From positions 1,601,001-1,665,000 of the forward strand of contig NZ_CP046242.1 of the NCBI RefSeq assembly GCF_023205095.1: DNA of 64,000 nucleotides, given 5' to 3'. The first letter of the stretch is position 1. Each line of letters starts with the position of its first letter. Source of the stretch: Bizionia sp. M204. GTDB taxonomy: Bacteria; Bacteroidota; Bacteroidia; Flavobacteriales; Flavobacteriaceae. The notes beneath the pieces are model-generated. The model searched no databases. It was not told where the DNA came from and was given only the letters and a program-made list of their open reading frames with translations. Shown piece after piece: positions 53,535 to 62,649 of the stretch. Both the position numbers and the translations under genes were made by a program.

Positions 53535-53567
53535 AAAGCGACCTACACTACTAGTACAGGTCGCTTT
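53535..53567. terminator. Terminator between DUF2141 and dps genes
   Basis: A 10-bp stem AAAGCGACCT/AGGTCGCTTT with a 13-nt loop. The minus strand has seven U residues after it (dps end); the plus-strand side is weaker. Confidence 0.8.
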
Positions 53568-53590
53568 AATTAATAATCAAAAATTAATTA

Positions 53591-54076
53591 TTATACAGTT
53601 TCGTTTAACCAAGCTTTAAACATCCAAACTGTTTTTTCTTGTTCCGTAATAAAATCACTCATCATAGCGTTTGTCCCTTCATCACCAACTTCATCTGTTT
53701 TATTTAAAATCTGACGTTCAATTTTAAGTAATTCTGCAAGTGAATCAACAATTAAACGTACGGTTTTTTCATCTTCAGAAACATTTTTTCCTACCGGTAC
53801 TTTTGCTGCTTTCGTATAATCATCAAAGGTGTGTAACGGTGTTTCGCCTAAAGTTAAAATACGCTCTGCTATTTCATCTACCTTTATATTGGCATCAGTA
53901 TACAACTCTTCAAATTTTACATGTAAATCAAAGAAACGCTTTCCTCTAATATTCCAGTGCACACCTCTTAAGTTCTGGTAATACACTTGAAAGTTTGCTA
54001 ATAAAACGTTTAAATCTTTAGCTATATCTTTAGTTTTTGTTTCGCTTAATCCAATTGTGTTTAATTTCATAATCAT
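53591..54076 (-). CDS. dps: Dps-family ferritin-like DNA-protection protein
   Basis: A 161-aa four-helix protein with the ferroxidase signature VHWNIRGKRFFDLHVKFEEL (about 39-58) and VDEIAERILTLG. It stores iron and limits Fenton chemistry. It starts at Met1 or Met3 (ATGATTATG). Divergent from the OxyR-like gene, which suggests peroxide control. Confidence 0.93.
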   Translation of the reverse strand: MIMKLNTIGLSETKTKDIAKDLNVLLANFQVYYQNLRGVHWNIRGKRFFDLHVKFEELYTDANIKVDEIAERILTLGETPLHTFDDYTKAAKVPVGKNVSEDEKTVRLIVDSLAELLKIERQILNKTDEVGDEGTNAMMSDFITEQEKTVWMFKAWLNETV

Positions 54077-54175
54077 CTCGTTTTTAAGTTCAATTCAAAT
54101 TTAAGACATAATTAGCATCTTTTAGCATAAGTTTTATTGATAGTTTTTATATTTTTATAGTCTAAATTGATACCT

Positions 54176-55114
54176 ATGACTATTACTCAACTTTATTACG
54201 TATTGGCAGTTGCCGAGCAGCAAAATTTTACCAAAGCTGCTGAAACATGTTTTGTTACCCAACCTACATTGAGTATGCAAATTCAGAAGTTAGAGGAAGA
54301 GCTAGACGTTCTTATTTTTGATCGGAGTAAAAAACCGATTGAGTTAACAGAAGTTGGAAAAAAAATTGTGAGTCAAGCCAAAAATATTGTGAATGAATCC
54401 TACAGAATTCAGGATATTGTAGATCAGGAAAAAGGATTTATTGGTGGTGAATTTAGGTTGGGAATTATTCCCACCATCATGCCAACCTTATTGCCTATGT
54501 TTTTAAAAACGTTCATTAAAAAGTACCCCAAAATAAAGTTGAAAATTGAGGAGCTTACTACAGACGAAATCATATCGCGTATTAAGGAAGGTCATTTAGA
54601 TGCTGCCATTGCCGCTACGCCTTTGGAAAACGAGTATATAAAAGAACGCGTATTATATTTTGAACCATTTGTAGGTTATATTCCAGAGCACCATAGATTA
54701 CACAATAAACAAAAATTAAATACCACGGATTTAGAAATTGATGATATGCTTCTTCTTGAAGATGGCCATTGTTTTAGAGATGGTGTTATAAATTTATGTA
54801 AAGCATTCAAAACGCATAATGAGGACCAATTTCAATTAGAAAGTGGTAGTATTGAAACCTTAATTAAACTATCAAATGAAGGATTGGGCATGACGCTCCT
54901 TCCCTATTTACATACCTTGGATTTGAGTGATACCGCCAAACACAACTTACATTTTTTTAATGAGCCCTCACCTGCTAGAGAAGTCAGTTTACTCTACCAT
55001 AAAAGTGAATTAAAAATGCAAATTATTGATGCCATGCATAATGTTATTTCAGGAATCATTAGAGGCGCCATTGCATTCCAAAATGTGAACATAGTTAGTC
55101 CACTTCCTAAATAA
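54176..55114 (+). CDS. oxyR: OxyR-like LysR-family regulator
   Basis: A 312-aa LysR protein from the ATG at 54176 (a TTG three codons earlier is also open). It has an N-terminal winged helix (TITQLYYVLAVAEQQNFTKAAE, in parts) and an effector domain with the OxyR cysteines in LLEDGHCFRDGVINLCK (about 196-212). These two Cys would form the peroxide-sensing disulfide. Divergent from dps. Confidence 0.9.
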   Translation: MTITQLYYVLAVAEQQNFTKAAETCFVTQPTLSMQIQKLEEELDVLIFDRSKKPIELTEVGKKIVSQAKNIVNESYRIQDIVDQEKGFIGGEFRLGIIPTIMPTLLPMFLKTFIKKYPKIKLKIEELTTDEIISRIKEGHLDAAIAATPLENEYIKERVLYFEPFVGYIPEHHRLHNKQKLNTTDLEIDDMLLLEDGHCFRDGVINLCKAFKTHNEDQFQLESGSIETLIKLSNEGLGMTLLPYLHTLDLSDTAKHNLHFFNEPSPAREVSLLYHKSELKMQIIDAMHNVISGIIRGAIAFQNVNIVSPLPK

Positions 55115-55116
55115 AA

Positions 55117-55142
55117 AAAAGCGACCAATAACGGTCGCTTTT
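55117..55142. terminator. Bidirectional terminator after oxyR
   Basis: A 10-bp perfect stem AAAAGCGACC/GGTCGCTTTT with a 6-nt loop, flanked by A8 and TTTTC, between the convergent oxyR and the small gene at 55148. Confidence 0.85.
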
Positions 55143-55147
55143 CTATT

Positions 55148-55345
55148 TTATGTTTTTAAGTATACTAAACACTGATCTAAATCTGGATTCTGCCTTACTA
55201 AAGATTCAATATAAATCTTAAGTTCTTCAATTTCATAAGGTAATAATCTTTGAAGGGCTTTTTGAACTTCTCTGCAAAATAATGTCGCATCAAAACTCAC
55301 CTTATTGAGTACAGTTTTCGTGTACTCGAACATTGCTCTGGCCAT
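55148..55345 (-). CDS. Conserved small flavobacterial protein, unknown function
   Basis: A 65-aa protein (MARAMFEYTKTVLNKVSF...) rich in helix, with two Cys (LFCREV, DQCLVY) and no signal peptide or TM helix. Very similar short proteins with the same N-terminus occur across Flavobacteriaceae, as far as I recall, so it is likely a real gene. Monocistronic; function unknown. Confidence 0.7.
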   Translation of the reverse strand: MARAMFEYTKTVLNKVSFDATLFCREVQKALQRLLPYEIEELKIYIESLVRQNPDLDQCLVYLKT

Positions 55346-55558
55346 TTCTTAAAAATTTTAGGTTAAAAAGTAGATTTTTTAATAGGCAATAATATCTTAT
55401 TTGATTTCTATAAATATAGTAAAAAAAGACATCCCTTCTGAAACGTAAACAAAACTTTAACATCAAAGAAAACTGTAAATGCGTTAAAAAAAGAGGTTAA
55501 CTCTTATTATACATCACTTTACGACTTATTGGTAATTGTTAATAGCTTGTTGAAAAGA
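55346..55558. other. Intergenic region, no gene seen
   Basis: 213 bp, AT-rich; contains the likely promoter of the 65-aa gene and a weak AAGAG/CTCTT hairpin. No ORF, repeat or recognisable RNA. Confidence 0.5.
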
Positions 55559-56359
55559 TTAAAACCGGTTATCACCATCTAACAAATCACCTAAACCACC
55601 TAAAATACTACCTTCACCTTTATCTTTTCCGCCGCCTTGTGGAGCTGATGCCAAGACGCGGCCCGCTAACCTGCTAAACGGTAAGGACTGAATATAAACG
55701 GTTCCAGGACCTTGTAATTTAGCAAAGAATAAACCTTCGCCTCCAAAAATGGTGTTTTTAATGCCTCCAACAAATTCCACATCATAATCAACACCTTGCG
55801 TAAAACCAACAATACACCCAGTATCCACGCGCAAAATTTCCCCAGGCTGTAAAACACGCTTCGCCATAGTTCCTCCAGCATGCACAAATGCCATACCATC
55901 ACCCTCTAACTTTTGCATAATGAAACCTTCGCCACCAAAAAGTCCACGACCTAAACGTTTGCTAAATTCAATACCTATAGTAACACCTTTGGCTGCACAT
56001 AAAAAGGCATCCTTCTGGCAAATAAATTTACCGCCAAACGCTGTTAAGTCAATGGGTAAAATTTTCCCAGGATAAGGCGAGGCAAAACTGATACGCTTTT
56101 TACCCACCAAATCATTATAGAACGCGGTCATAAATAAACTTTCACCAGTAAGAATTCGTTTGCCAGCTCCTAAAATAGAACCCATAAACCCTTTGTTTTT
56201 AGCAGAACCATCTCCAAAAATAGTTTCCATTTTAATGCCATCATCCATCATCATAAAACTCCCAGCTTCGGCAACAACGCCTTCTTGAGGGTCTAGTTCT
56301 ATTTCAACATATTGCATTTCTTCACCAAATATGGCATAGTCAATTTCGTGTGCATTCAT
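55559..56359 (-). CDS. TIGR00266 / AIM24-family protein
   Basis: A 266-aa cytoplasmic protein with repeated beta segments ([48 protein letters not shown]) typical of the TIGR00266 trimeric beta-prism fold. The C-terminus is Gly/Lys-rich. Function unclear. Confidence 0.9.
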   Translation of the reverse strand: MNAHEIDYAIFGEEMQYVEIELDPQEGVVAEAGSFMMMDDGIKMETIFGDGSAKNKGFMGSILGAGKRILTGESLFMTAFYNDLVGKKRISFASPYPGKILPIDLTAFGGKFICQKDAFLCAAKGVTIGIEFSKRLGRGLFGGEGFIMQKLEGDGMAFVHAGGTMAKRVLQPGEILRVDTGCIVGFTQGVDYDVEFVGGIKNTIFGGEGLFFAKLQGPGTVYIQSLPFSRLAGRVLASAPQGGGKDKGEGSILGGLGDLLDGDNRF

Positions 56360-56478
56360 AATTTTAAATTTTTAAGATTGATACAGTATAGGTAGTTGAT
56401 TTTCAATAATTGTTACAGTTTTATAAAGTAAGTATGTTCCAAAATCCTGACATAACACCAGTTATATTGTTTTAAAAT

Positions 56479-56934
56479 CTAACCTTTCACCTTTAAAGTC
56501 CATTCAAAATTAAATTGTGAAACTTCTATGTTATCGGAATTAGTTCCAACCACATGCATCCAAATGGTTTGTCCTTCTCCCGTTTCAATAGTGCGCTTTA
56601 TGGCTTCATCTATCTTATGCCCTTCTTTGCAAATAAATGTAATGCGTCCTGTTGCTTTTTTTGAAAAACTAGCATTGTTTGATGCTACCAACATAGAAAT
56701 GTTTTTCCCACTAGCTTTAATTTTTTGCATCACCAAAGCTCCTGTTGTTAATTCGGCAGCCATACCTTGAACCGCCCAAAACATAGATTTAAATGGATTT
56801 TGATTTATCCATTTATGCTTAACTGTTACCACGCATTGTTCAGAATCTAACGATTTTGTTCTGACGCCTGTAAAGTAAGCTGCTGGCAACTTGAACATTA
56901 GAAACATATTGAGTTTACTAGGAGAAATAGTCAT
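56479..56934 (-). CDS. DUF4442 hotdog-fold (thioesterase-like) protein
   Basis: A 151-aa protein with the DUF4442 hotdog pattern (LPAAYFTGVRT, NPFKSMFWAVQGMAAELTTG) and no signal peptide. Related to acyl-CoA thioesterases; substrate unknown. Confidence 0.85.
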   Translation of the reverse strand: MTISPSKLNMFLMFKLPAAYFTGVRTKSLDSEQCVVTVKHKWINQNPFKSMFWAVQGMAAELTTGALVMQKIKASGKNISMLVASNNASFSKKATGRITFICKEGHKIDEAIKRTIETGEGQTIWMHVVGTNSDNIEVSQFNFEWTLKVKG

Positions 56935-57040
56935 TTAGTATATATTTTTTTATAAATATATCGAAAATAAACGAATCCTTATTTGTTAATTTTATGTTAA
57001 TTTTTAGTACTTTGTATTGCATAATACCTTCCTTTAGATA

Positions 57041-57048
57041 TATATTTG
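57041..57048 (+). promoter_or_regulatory. -7 promoter box for the DUF4870 gene
   Basis: TATATTTG matches TAnnTTTG, 28 bp before the start codon at 57077. A TTG about 22 bp upstream could be the -33 element. Confidence 0.5.
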
Positions 57049-57076
57049 CATAAGAAACTATTATATACTTTTAAAA

Positions 57077-57523
57077 ATGATCGATAATCACCAAAAAAAT
57101 CTAGCCACATTTATTCATCTGTCCACTTTTACGAGGTTCTTGATTCCTTTTGGAAATTTTATTGGCCCATTAGTTTTATGGGTCATGAATAAAGACAAAT
57201 CAGACTTTGTAGATGCGCATGGAAAGCAAGCTATTAATTTTCAGATAAGCATTTTATTGTATGCATTAATTATTGGCATGGTAACTATTCCTTTTTTCAT
57301 TTTTAATTTGATTAGCGGTTTCGATTTTTTAGATATCAATACGTTTGATAGTATTCATATTAGTATAACCAAACCTTCACCGCTACTTTATATAACGGGT
57401 GGATTAGGATTTTTAGCTGTTATTGGGTTTATTTTAGAGCTAGTTTTTATAGTTAAGGCAGCATTATCTGCTAGAGACGGCCAAGCATTTCAATATCCAT
57501 TAACCATTAAATTTTTAAAATAA
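57077..57523 (+). CDS. DUF4870-domain membrane protein
   Basis: A 148-aa protein with three TM helices (about 18-35, 55-75, 105-128) and the DUF4870 pattern VDAHGKQAINFQISILLY. It is probably the first gene of the PadR-PspC unit. Function unknown. Confidence 0.88.
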   Translation: MIDNHQKNLATFIHLSTFTRFLIPFGNFIGPLVLWVMNKDKSDFVDAHGKQAINFQISILLYALIIGMVTIPFFIFNLISGFDFLDINTFDSIHISITKPSPLLYITGGLGFLAVIGFILELVFIVKAALSARDGQAFQYPLTIKFLK

Positions 57524-57580
57524 TCAGTATAATTTCATCAATAAATCAATCCTGCTTTACAGCAGATAAACAATCAAAAA

Positions 57581-57658
57581 ATGGACAGTTTAAAAAAATT
57601 ATTAGGAGAAACGCGCTTTAAGCGGTTTGCCTTAATTAAAATTAAAAGACACATATGA
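57581..57658 (+). CDS. 25-aa coupled ORF upstream of padR
   Basis: ATG at 57581 opens a 25-codon frame (MDSLKKLLGETRFKRFALIK then IKRHI) whose TGA overlaps the padR start codon as ATGA. The peptide is strongly basic (about nine Lys/Arg) and amphipathic. The overlap and A-rich leader suggest translation and coupling to padR, as a leader peptide or a small protein. Too short for homology by eye. Confidence 0.5.
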   Translation: MDSLKKLLGETRFKRFALIKIKRHI

Positions 57659-57993
57659 AAATAGAAAACACAAAAGCTCAAATGCGTAAAGGTGTTTTGG
57701 AGTATTGTATTCTTTCGGTATTAAAAGACGATGACGCTTATGTAGCCGAAATTTTAGAGACTTTAAAAGATGCCAAATTATTAGTTGTGGAAGGAACCAT
57801 ATATCCGTTGCTTACCAGACTTAAAAACGCAGGACTTCTTAATTATCGTTGGGAAGAATCTACATCTGGACCACCACGAAAATATTATGGTCTTACCGAA
57901 ACCGGCAAGTTGTTTTTAAATGAATTAACCACAACTTGGAACGAATTACAACATGCAGTTAATATAGTAACCAGTCAAAAAAACACGAAATAA
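57655..57993 (+). CDS. PadR-family transcriptional regulator
   Basis: A 112-aa winged-helix repressor with the PadR core (VLEYCILSVLKDDDAYVAEI, about 14-33; EGTIYPLLTRLKNAGLL about 48-64; GPPRKYYGLTETG). It overlaps the preceding 25-aa ORF by 4 bp and the following gene by one base. It likely controls this operon in response to envelope stress or a small molecule. Confidence 0.92.
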   Translation: MKIENTKAQMRKGVLEYCILSVLKDDDAYVAEILETLKDAKLLVVEGTIYPLLTRLKNAGLLNYRWEESTSGPPRKYYGLTETGKLFLNELTTTWNELQHAVNIVTSQKNTK

Positions 57994-59819
57994 TGAATAA
58001 AACAGTCAACATAAATTTAGCAGGTATTTTTTTCCACATTGATGAGGATGCATACCTAAAATTACAACGCTATCTTGAGGCTATAAAACGTTCATTTACC
58101 GACTCTCAAGGACGCTCTGAAATTATTTCAGATATTGAAGCGCGTATTGCCGAATTGTTTAGCGAGCGCATTAAACATGATAAGCAGGTTATTGGCAATA
58201 AAGAAGTAGAAGATATTATTACCATTATGGGACAACCAGAAGATTATTTGGTTGATGATGAAATCTTTGAAGATGAACCACAAAGCCCATATCAACGTAA
58301 ATCAACTCCAAATAAAAAACTATTTAGAGATACTGAAAATTCCTATATTGGTGGAGTTTCAGCTGGGTTGGGACATTATTTTGGCATTGATACTATTTGG
58401 ATTCGCTTATTATGGATTATCTTGATATTTGGTGCTGGAACGGGTGTATTCTTATATATTATATTATGGGTTTTAATTCCTGAAGCCAAAACAACCGCGG
58501 ACAAGCTCACCATGACTGGTGAGCCTGTTAATATTAGTAATATTGAAAAAAAAATAAAAGATGGCTTTGATAACGTTTCTGATGTTGCTAAAAATGTAGG
58601 TGATTCTTTGTCAGGTACTGCTAAATCGGTTTCCGATTCGGTTTCTGGTGCCGCAAAAAACGTCAATTTTCAAAAGCATGGAAATAGTATTAAATCAAGC
58701 TCACAAAGTTTTTTTGATGCTATTGGGAATATCTTTGTTTTCTTCTTTAAAGTGATTGCCAAATTTATAGGTATTATTCTCATTATAATTGGAGCTGGTA
58801 CCTTAATAAGCTTGCTTATTGGGTTACTAACAGTTGGTGTAACCGACATTATTCATATTCCAGGATTTGAATTATTAGATGCCGCCAATGCCGCTAACAC
58901 TCCTATTTGGCTCGTATCTATGTTGTTCTTTTTTGCTATTGGAATTCCTTTCTTTTTCGTCTTTTATTTGGGACTTAAAATTTTAATTAACAACCTAAAA
59001 TCTATTGGAAATATTGCAAAATTCTCCCTATTAGGAATTTGGTTGGTAACCATAATTAGTTTGACTATTATTGGTATTAAGCAAGCCACACAGCACGCTT
59101 TTGATGCTAGTGTATCCCAAAAAGACACCCTACCAATTACAACTAATGATACATTGGTAGTGAAAATGGCAGAGAGTATTACCTATAACAAAAACTTTAA
59201 TAGACATGGTAATTCTACGCGATTGGCTTATGATGACAATAATAAAAAAATTATTTACTCAACAGATATTCGTTTAATTGTTAAATCCACTAGAGATTCT
59301 TTAGCCTATATAACTATTGAAAAACAAGCCGATGGCAGCGATTTTCTTTTAGCTAAAAAACGTGCAGAGAACATTAATTACAAGTATGAATTAACAGGCA
59401 ACACGTTAATTCTGGATCCGTTTTTAACAACAGCAATTGATAATAAATTTAGCGACCAAGAAGTGGAAATCACCTTATATTTACCTGAAGGTAGCACCTT
59501 ATATGCAGATAACAACACGTATAATTTTCATAGAAACTCCAGCTATTACAATGACATTTTAGATAATGGTATGGAAGAGCATTATTTAAAAATAATAAAT
59601 GACGGTGTTATTTGCGAAGATTGTCCGGAAGACGATTTTGACGTGAACATACATGTTAACGATGATAATTCAAGTGTTAGAATAGACGAAAATGGTGTGC
59701 AAATCAAATCAACCGACTCCAATTTAGAAGTCAATGAGGACGGCATAAAAGCCAATAGTGAGGAGGTTAAAGTAAATATTGATAAAAACGGTATAGAAAT
59801 AACAACGGATAATAATTAA
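57993..59819 (+). CDS. PspC-domain membrane protein
   Basis: A 608-aa protein with an N-terminal cytoplasmic domain (about 1-90, with SEIISDIEARIAELFSERI), a PspC domain (KKLFRDTENSYIGGVSAGLGHYFG near 107-130, then a TM helix), two more pairs of TM helices (about 245-350) and a periplasmic C-terminal part ending in repeated Asp/Asn-rich beta segments (DENGVQIKS, EDGIKANS, DKNGIEITT). The tail repeats resemble the Gly/Asn-rich ends of GIN-domain proteins. Probably a membrane-stress protein under PadR control. Confidence 0.88.
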   Translation: MNKTVNINLAGIFFHIDEDAYLKLQRYLEAIKRSFTDSQGRSEIISDIEARIAELFSERIKHDKQVIGNKEVEDIITIMGQPEDYLVDDEIFEDEPQSPYQRKSTPNKKLFRDTENSYIGGVSAGLGHYFGIDTIWIRLLWIILIFGAGTGVFLYIILWVLIPEAKTTADKLTMTGEPVNISNIEKKIKDGFDNVSDVAKNVGDSLSGTAKSVSDSVSGAAKNVNFQKHGNSIKSSSQSFFDAIGNIFVFFFKVIAKFIGIILIIIGAGTLISLLIGLLTVGVTDIIHIPGFELLDAANAANTPIWLVSMLFFFAIGIPFFFVFYLGLKILINNLKSIGNIAKFSLLGIWLVTIISLTIIGIKQATQHAFDASVSQKDTLPITTNDTLVVKMAESITYNKNFNRHGNSTRLAYDDNNKKIIYSTDIRLIVKSTRDSLAYITIEKQADGSDFLLAKKRAENINYKYELTGNTLILDPFLTTAIDNKFSDQEVEITLYLPEGSTLYADNNTYNFHRNSSYYNDILDNGMEEHYLKIINDGVICEDCPEDDFDVNIHVNDDNSSVRIDENGVQIKSTDSNLEVNEDGIKANSEEVKVNIDKNGIEITTDNN

Positions 59820-59843
59820 AAACATGATATCCTGCCTATCGGC

Positions 59844-59879
<36 letters not shown>

Positions 59880-59891
59880 AATCAACCAATC

Positions 59892-59954
59892 ATGACCACC
59901 TTATCAAAAATTATCATTTCTATTATTATAACACTTTATATTTTTCTGTTTTGA
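59892..59954 (+). pseudogene. 20-aa hydrophobic ORF, possible stump of a lipoprotein gene
   Basis: ATG at 59892 encodes MTTLSKIIISIIITLYIFLF and stops. The peptide looks like the signal sequence that starts GIN-domain (DUF2807) lipoproteins, which commonly follow PadR-PspC genes in Flavobacteriaceae; here nothing follows but a terminator 17 bp on. It is either a remnant left by a deletion or a true small membrane peptide. Confidence 0.45.
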
Positions 59955-59970
59955 AAGAAACAAAGCACAA

Positions 59971-59998
59971 AAAAACCGAAGCAATTGCTTCGGTTTTT
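59971..59998. terminator. Bidirectional terminator between PspC operon and trxB
   Basis: AAAAACCGAAGCAA pairs perfectly with TTGCTTCGGTTTTT (14 bp), with A and T tracts on both sides. Serves both the plus-strand PspC unit and minus-strand trxB. Confidence 0.9.
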
Positions 59999-60020
59999 TT
60001 TATGTAAATCTTTATGTTAT

Positions 60021-61001
60021 TTAGTTATATGTAGATGTGCTTACTTCAAAATCGGCATCTTGAGCAGCCAACCAACGTTCCGCATCTAAAGCCGCCATAC
60101 AACCAGTTCCAGCAGCTGTAACCGCTTGTCTGTAAACATGATCTGCTGCATCACCAGATACAAAAACACCTTCAATATTTGTTTTAGATGTTCCAGGTAC
60201 ATTAATAATATAACCCGTTTCATCTAATTCTAGAAAGTCTTTAAAAATATCTGTGTTAGGTTTGTGTCCAATAGCTACAAAAAATCCTGTTGCAGGAATT
60301 TCAAATTTCTCATTGGTCTGATTGTTAAAAACGCGAACACCTGTAACCACTTGTCCATCTCCTAATACCTCATCCGTTTCGGTATTGAATAAAATCTCAA
60401 TATTTTCGGTTTTCTTAACGCGTTCCGCCATGATTTTAGAAGCTCTAAACTCATCACGTCTAACCAACATCGTTACTTTCTTACAAAGTTTAGATAAGTA
60501 GTGCGCTTCTTCGCAAGCACTATCTCCTGCACCAACAATAACCACCTCGTGATTTCTGTAGAAAAAGCCATCGCAAACAGCACATGCTGAAACACCTCCA
60601 CCTAATTTTAAGTATTTTTGTTCAGATTCTAATCCTAAATATTTTGCTGAAGCACCTGTAGAAATGATAACGGTTTCACAGTGAATTTCCTTGGTGTCAT
60701 TGACCCATACTTTATGTATACCTCCAGAAAAATCAACTTTCGTTACCCAACCATCCCGTACGTCGGTTTCAAAACGTTCAGCTTGTTTCTGTAGCTCCAT
60801 CATCATAGCTGGACCTGTAATACCTTCTGGATAACCGGGAAAATTCTCAACTTCATTTGTAGTAGTTAACTGACCACCCGGTTGCGTTCCTTGGTATAAA
60901 ACAGGTTTCATATTTGCTCTGGCTGCATAAATAGCCGCTGTATAACCAGCAGGACCAGAACCTATTATTAAACATTTTACTTTTTCTATCGTTTCAGACA
61001 T
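60021..61001 (-). CDS. trxB: Thioredoxin-disulfide reductase
   Basis: A 326-aa flavoprotein with FAD motif IIGSGPAGYTAAIYAARA (about 12-29), the redox-active CAVCD (about 142-146), the NADPH motif VGAGDSACEEA (about 163) and the C-terminal GVFVSGDAADHVYRQAVTAAG. It reduces thioredoxin with NADPH. Monocistronic. Confidence 0.96.
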   Translation of the reverse strand: MSETIEKVKCLIIGSGPAGYTAAIYAARANMKPVLYQGTQPGGQLTTTNEVENFPGYPEGITGPAMMMELQKQAERFETDVRDGWVTKVDFSGGIHKVWVNDTKEIHCETVIISTGASAKYLGLESEQKYLKLGGGVSACAVCDGFFYRNHEVVIVGAGDSACEEAHYLSKLCKKVTMLVRRDEFRASKIMAERVKKTENIEILFNTETDEVLGDGQVVTGVRVFNNQTNEKFEIPATGFFVAIGHKPNTDIFKDFLELDETGYIINVPGTSKTNIEGVFVSGDAADHVYRQAVTAAGTGCMAALDAERWLAAQDADFEVSTSTYN

Positions 61002-61230
61002 AATGTGCGTGTAAATTTATTAATACAAAAGTAGAATTTTTAGTAGAAACCTTACAGTAAACTTATTAAAAGTTATTATGTAACAATTAATTTTATTGAT
61101 ACAGCTTGCGTATAAACCGTTTAGCTCATTTTTTTAGCTTAACACGTCCTACAGCCTCCCCTATTCGAGTTAAAATTTAAATTTATTACGTTATATTGCA
61201 TAACATTTTACAAATAGATTTACACTAAAA

Positions 61231-61665
61231 ATGAAAGAAGAAGATTCTATGGGAACCATTGCAACTAATAACCGAAAAGTGATACTATATTATAATTCAG
61301 AAACCTCAATAGGGCAACAAGCTTATGCTTATGTAAACAGCTCTAATCGTGGTATTTTAGCAATTGATATTTCTAAAACAAAAGTAACTGGAACTCAATG
61401 GGCTGAAATTGCTACCAATCTTAACACTTCTTTAGACGGTTTAGTGAATCAAGAACATCCCGATTTTAAAAACAACTACAGTACAGATAAAGCATCTTTA
61501 TCTGAAGATGATTGGATTAAAGTTCTTCAAAATCATCCAAGCAGTTTACGCTGTCCAATTTTAGTGGATGGTAAAAACTTCCATTTTATTGAAACACCTT
61601 CAGAAATTTCCAAGTATTTTGATAAAGAGGAGAAATCTGATGATGGCAGATCACCTATTGAATAA
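61231..61665 (+). CDS. ArsC/Spx-like thioredoxin-fold protein without the usual catalytic Cys
   Basis: A 144-aa protein (138 aa if started at the ATG at 61249). Its core (KVILYYNSETSIGQQAYAYV, about 16-35) aligns with the ArsC/Spx start, where the family has a Cys-containing loop; here it reads NSETSIGQ. The later LRCPILVDGKNF matches the LR-P-I motif and has a Cys next to the usual Arg. Arsenate reduction by the standard mechanism is therefore unlikely. Function unknown. Confidence 0.75.
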   Translation: MKEEDSMGTIATNNRKVILYYNSETSIGQQAYAYVNSSNRGILAIDISKTKVTGTQWAEIATNLNTSLDGLVNQEHPDFKNNYSTDKASLSEDDWIKVLQNHPSSLRCPILVDGKNFHFIETPSEISKYFDKEEKSDDGRSPIE

Positions 61666-61672
61666 CGGTATT

Positions 61673-61996
61673 TTAAATAACGTCATTAGAATGGTCATTC
61701 TCTGCCGGTATTTTTCTAAAAAAGCTATCTAAATCGGTATCGCTATCTATTCCATAACTAGCAGTAACTAGTCCTTTTTTTCCATCTTCTGTTTCTATCA
61801 CATAAAGAATGGACATATCGGATGGGTTACTTACCCCTTCAAAACGTTGCGTTCTTTTTATAAAAATTTGCTCCGGTTGATAGCCCTTTTTACTGGTTAA
61901 TTCAACTAAAAAACCATTTTCACATCTAAAACTACTTGTATAACCACGTTCCTGATATTTTTGTATATGCTTTAATTCTGTTCGCTCTTGTTTCAT
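61673..61996 (-). CDS. Small conserved protein, unknown function
   Basis: A 107-aa protein (KHIQKYQERGYTSSFRCENGFL...DSDTDLDSFFRKIP). Flavobacterial homologues are often labelled phosphoribosylpyrophosphate synthetase, but no PRPP-binding loop is present and the length is a third of that enzyme. Cytoplasmic; convergent with the ArsC-like gene, 7 bp apart. Confidence 0.75.
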   Translation of the reverse strand: MKQERTELKHIQKYQERGYTSSFRCENGFLVELTSKKGYQPEQIFIKRTQRFEGVSNPSDMSILYVIETEDGKKGLVTASYGIDSDTDLDSFFRKIPAENDHSNDVI

Positions 61997-62110
61997 AATA
62001 TATAGTTTAAATTACAATAAAGCAGATATTCACTAAACGCAAACACCTGCTTTAACTACTAACCAAAATACGACTTTTGGTAGTTTTAATAAAATATATG
62101 TACTATTATT

Positions 62111-62269
62111 TTAATCAATAGCATCTTCTACATCGTCTGCTACATCTTGAGCAGCATCTCCTACATCATCCGCAACATCTTCAATGCTATCATTTTTTTG
62201 TTCTCTACAACTTGGCAGTACTAGTGACATACTGAATGCCACTAAAAAAACATAAAGGAATTTTCTCAT
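62111..62269 (-). CDS. 52-aa acidic lipoprotein
   Basis: Read on the minus strand: signal MRKFLYVFLVAFSMSLVLPSC (lipidated Cys21), then an acidic amphipathic helix with a repeating D-V-x-D-D pattern (DVADDVGDAAQDVADDVEDA). The short Asp/Ala helix looks like a coiled-coil or Lpp-like lipoprotein. It lies in a minus-strand group of small stress-type genes. Function unknown. Confidence 0.7.
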   Translation of the reverse strand: MRKFLYVFLVAFSMSLVLPSCREQKNDSIEDVADDVGDAAQDVADDVEDAID

Positions 62270-62303
62270 AATAATTGGTTTTAATTGTTAATTAGAATAT
62301 AAT

Positions 62304-62462
62304 TTATACTTTTCTTCCACGAATAAGTGAAATAATAAAAAGTACAATAAAGATAAAGAATAATACTTTAGCAATTCCTGCAGCTCCTGCAGCTATTCCA
62401 CCAAAACCAAAGATTCCAGCTATAATTGCTAATACTATAAAAATAATTGTCCAACGTAACAT
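62304..62462 (-). CDS. DUF1328 (YtjA-like) small membrane protein
   Basis: A 52-aa protein with two TM helices: [20 protein letters not shown], then [16 protein letters not shown] and the closing IRGRKV. This is the DUF1328 pattern. Short genes of this kind accompany general stress proteins such as DUF2383 and hemerythrin proteins, as here. Confidence 0.88.
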   Translation of the reverse strand: MLRWTIIFIVLAIIAGIFGFGGIAAGAAGIAKVLFFIFIVLFIISLIRGRKV

Positions 62463-62649
62463 AATATGTGTATTTAATGGTTAATTAGAAAACTGGCTAT
62501 CAGCGTTCTACAATATAAATATCGTGATTTAATATACTTAAGCCTTGCTCAATCAGAATAGCTTTTAACTCAAATAGAATTCAATAAAAAAGGGCACTTT
62601 AAAAAAAGACCCCTTCTTATTACTAGATTAAAAGAAAATTAATTGAAGA

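Noticed and set aside
61673-61996. Phosphoribosylpyrophosphate synthetase
   Set aside because: The label is common on homologues, but the protein is 107 aa and lacks the PRPP-binding motif.
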